Origin: JBIKIW01 sp044361365
Lineage (GTDB): Bacteria; Patescibacteriota; JACMRA01
DNA length: 15,258 nt
Assembly (NCBI GenBank): GCA_044361365.1
Contig: JBIKIW010000031.1
Coordinates: 1 to 15,258 of the forward strand
Direction of reading: 5' to 3'
Shown here: positions 14,345-15,258 of the stretch, in pieces
How positions within the stretch are numbered: position 1 is the stretch's first letter
Layout of the letters: each line of letters starts with the position of its first letter
Made by a program: the position numbers and the translations under genes
Notes under the pieces: generated by a model
The model's database searches: none
What the model was told of the DNA's origin: nothing
What the model saw: only the letters and a program-made list of their open reading frames with translations

Positions 14345-14611
14345 ATGCAACTAGCCAAAACCAAAACTCAAATAACTGTTAGCCCAAAACTTGCCTTAAT
14401 TATTCAATCAATAATGCAAAATCACCCAATTTACGATGTAAATAAGTCTGTAGAATTGTTGATTGCAAAAGGTAGTAAGGATTATCTTGATGAGGTAGGT
14501 TTAACTATGCAAGACTTGGAAGACATTGAAATTTCCAAAAAACAAATCCAAGCAGGGCAGTCAACCATAGTCCATTCAGAAAAAGAGCTAATATCAGCTT
14601 TGAAGAGCTAA
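14345..14611 (+). CDS. Putative type II antitoxin, second pair
   Basis: This 88-residue protein precedes a RelE-like toxin gene by 4 bases. Its N-terminal layout, strand TKTQITVSP (6-14) then helices at about 15-25 and 31-43, matches a ribbon-helix-helix domain and lines up with the first antitoxin. The C-terminal half is acidic and helical (LTMQDLEDIEISKKQI, then SEKELISAL), suited to wrapping the toxin. The two antitoxins have diverged much more than the toxins' C-termini, which suggests separate specificity. It is probably autoregulated through the palindrome at 14313-14335. Confidence 0.6.
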   Translation: MQLAKTKTQITVSPKLALIIQSIMQNHPIYDVNKSVELLIAKGSKDYLDEVGLTMQDLEDIEISKKQIQAGQSTIVHSEKELISALKS

Positions 14612-14615
14612 GTTT

Positions 14616-14876
14616 ATGTTTTCAGTGGAATTTTCAGATTATTTTAAGAAGCAGTATCAAAAGATTATTAAAAATAACTTGGTTTTAGAAAAAAGAATAG
14701 ATAAAGCACTTTTAAAGTTGGTTAAAAACCCCGAAAGTGTTTCTCATAAAGTTGGTGAATTTTGGAGCTGCAGAGTCACAGGTGATATAAGAATTATTTG
14801 GGAGTATAAAAATGGTGAATTAGTCTTGATTTTGTTAAAAATCGGCGGTCACAGTGGAAGTAAAAGTGTTTATTAG
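14616..14876 (+). CDS. RelE/YafQ-type mRNA interferase toxin, second pair
   Basis: This 86-residue paralogue of the first toxin has FKKQYQKIIKNN (10-21), a helix rich in Leu and Lys, FWSCRVTGDIRIIWEY (49-64), LVLILLKIGGH (69-79) and the same unusual ending GSKSVY. It lacks about 10 residues relative to the first toxin, mostly in the loop before the SxRxxGDIRIIWE strand. Candidate catalytic residues are Arg53, Arg58 and His79. It ends in TAG at 14874-14876, and relic 3 follows at once, repeating the layout of the first pair. Confidence 0.8.
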   Translation: MFSVEFSDYFKKQYQKIIKNNLVLEKRIDKALLKLVKNPESVSHKVGEFWSCRVTGDIRIIWEYKNGELVLILLKIGGHSGSKSVY

Positions 14877-14880
14877 ACAT

Positions 14881-15123
14881 AGGCGAACAAAAGCCTTGAT
14901 GGAGGAGGTTTTGGAGGTAAAAAAAATTCTCCTCTTTGAGGAGTACCCACAAAGTGGGGGAGGTGGATATTGACTCGTTGCAAAAGTCCATCCCGTCAGG
15001 TTTTCAACCTGCCACCCCTCAAGAGGGGAATTTGGGAGACACCACCTACCTACAATCTCAAATCGATGAATTGGTTTTTGAGTTTATGGTCTTGTTGATC
15101 AGGAAAAAAATTTGATTTTATAA
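14881..15123 (+). pseudogene. Relic 3: decayed 3' end of a type IIG gene
   Basis: The frame at 14890 reads KALMEEVLEVKK, matching relics 1 and 2, and is then interrupted by a palindromic element that introduces a stop. After it come DTTYLQSQIDELVFEF (about 15038-15085) and, after a one-base shift, YGLVDQEKNLIL with TAA at 15121-15123. The reading is again the C-terminal tail of an Eco57I/TaqI-C-type protein. No other part of such a gene is present. It fills most of the 328 bases between the second toxin and the partial ORF at the right edge. Confidence 0.65.
14925..15032. repeat. Palindromic MITE-like element inside relic 3
   Basis: The ends are imperfect inverted repeats of about 18 bases: AATTCTCCTCTTTGAGGAG (14925-14943) and CCCCTCAAGAGGGGAATT (15015-15032). 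Inside are hairpins CCCAC/GTGGG (14946-14958) and CAGGTT/AACCTG (14997-15011). This is a different sequence family from the elements in relics 1 and 2, yet it sits at the same position of the relic. It looks like a non-autonomous mobile palindrome. Confidence 0.6.
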
Positions 15124-15204
15124 GCTCAAGTTGAACAAGTTCAAACACATATGGCACATTTAGAATGGTAGAAACTAAACAACTCTACTATGCTAACTAG
15201 CAAC
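15124..15204. other. Spacer with a short perfect palindrome
   Basis: Between relic 3 and the last ORF, the only structure I see is TTGAAC, two bases, GTTCAA (15131-15144), a perfect inverted repeat. It could be an operator or part of an insertion-sequence end, but nothing else supports either reading. Confidence 0.3.
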
Positions 15205-15258
15205 ATGTCATATACAGCTGAAGATAAACTTAAAATTATTCAGTATTCTCTCAAACAC
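15205..15258 (+). CDS. Start of an ORF cut by the window edge; possible transposase N-terminus
   Basis: An ATG at 15205 opens 18 codons, MSYTAEDKLKIIQYSLKH, that run to the window edge. The pattern of a short polar start, then 'Y...KL.Ii.y.L' resembles the first helix of the helix-turn-helix in IS3-type OrfA transposases and related regulators. The fragment is too short to identify firmly. It lies just after the relic array, where a mobile gene would not be surprising. Confidence 0.3.
   Translation, partial: MSYTAEDKLKIIQYSLKH

Noticed and set aside
1..15258. Recoded TGA (genetic code 4 or 25), as in some CPR lineages
   Set aside because: TGA ends several genes at the expected family length, and no conserved protein here contains an internal TGA.

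Overview
The window is AT-rich, gene-dense bacterial DNA with short spacers, almost no recognisable Shine-Dalgarno sites and the standard genetic code (TGA works as a stop). The reduced gene style, a sortase-type surface protein, a FemAB-like protein coupled to MurJ, a four-helix-bundle gene and a short adenosylhomocysteinase next to an adenosine kinase-like enzyme suggest a Patescibacteria/CPR genome, perhaps Microgenomates-like. That placement is inference. I see no tRNA, rRNA or CRISPR array.

Left part (106-3608, all minus strand). Transcribed from right to left are an HPF/RaiA-like protein, a UvrD/PcrA helicase with an unusual acidic insert, a four-helix-bundle (23S rRNA intervening-sequence type) protein, and an unknown membrane-anchored protein. 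The four-helix-bundle gene is bracketed on both sides by arrays of a 7-base repeat.

Middle part (3811-11960). A plus-strand run of ahcY, a DUF1543 protein and an AdoK-like kinase looks like a module that hydrolyses S-adenosylhomocysteine and recaptures adenosine as AMP. Next comes an LPXTG-type surface protein behind a strong, nearly leaderless promoter. A minus-strand pair follows (an acetyltransferase-like protein and a stand-alone TrpG/PabA amidotransferase). A divergent 215-base gap holds a GC-rich, hairpin-rich element of unknown nature. It precedes a FemAB-like protein and MurJ, which overlap by ATGA and probably act together on lipid-linked peptidoglycan precursors.

Right part (12156-15258) looks like an accessory region. 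An orphan ParA-type ATPase is followed by a tandem array with a period of about 0.83 kb: gene relic, toxin-antitoxin pair, gene relic, toxin-antitoxin pair, gene relic. The three relics are decayed copies of the last few dozen codons of what looks like a type IIG (Eco57I/TaqI-like) restriction-methylation gene. Each carries a palindromic element at the same position in its C-terminal linker. The window ends inside a new open reading frame that may be a transposase. The relic and toxin-antitoxin array is the most unusual structure here.
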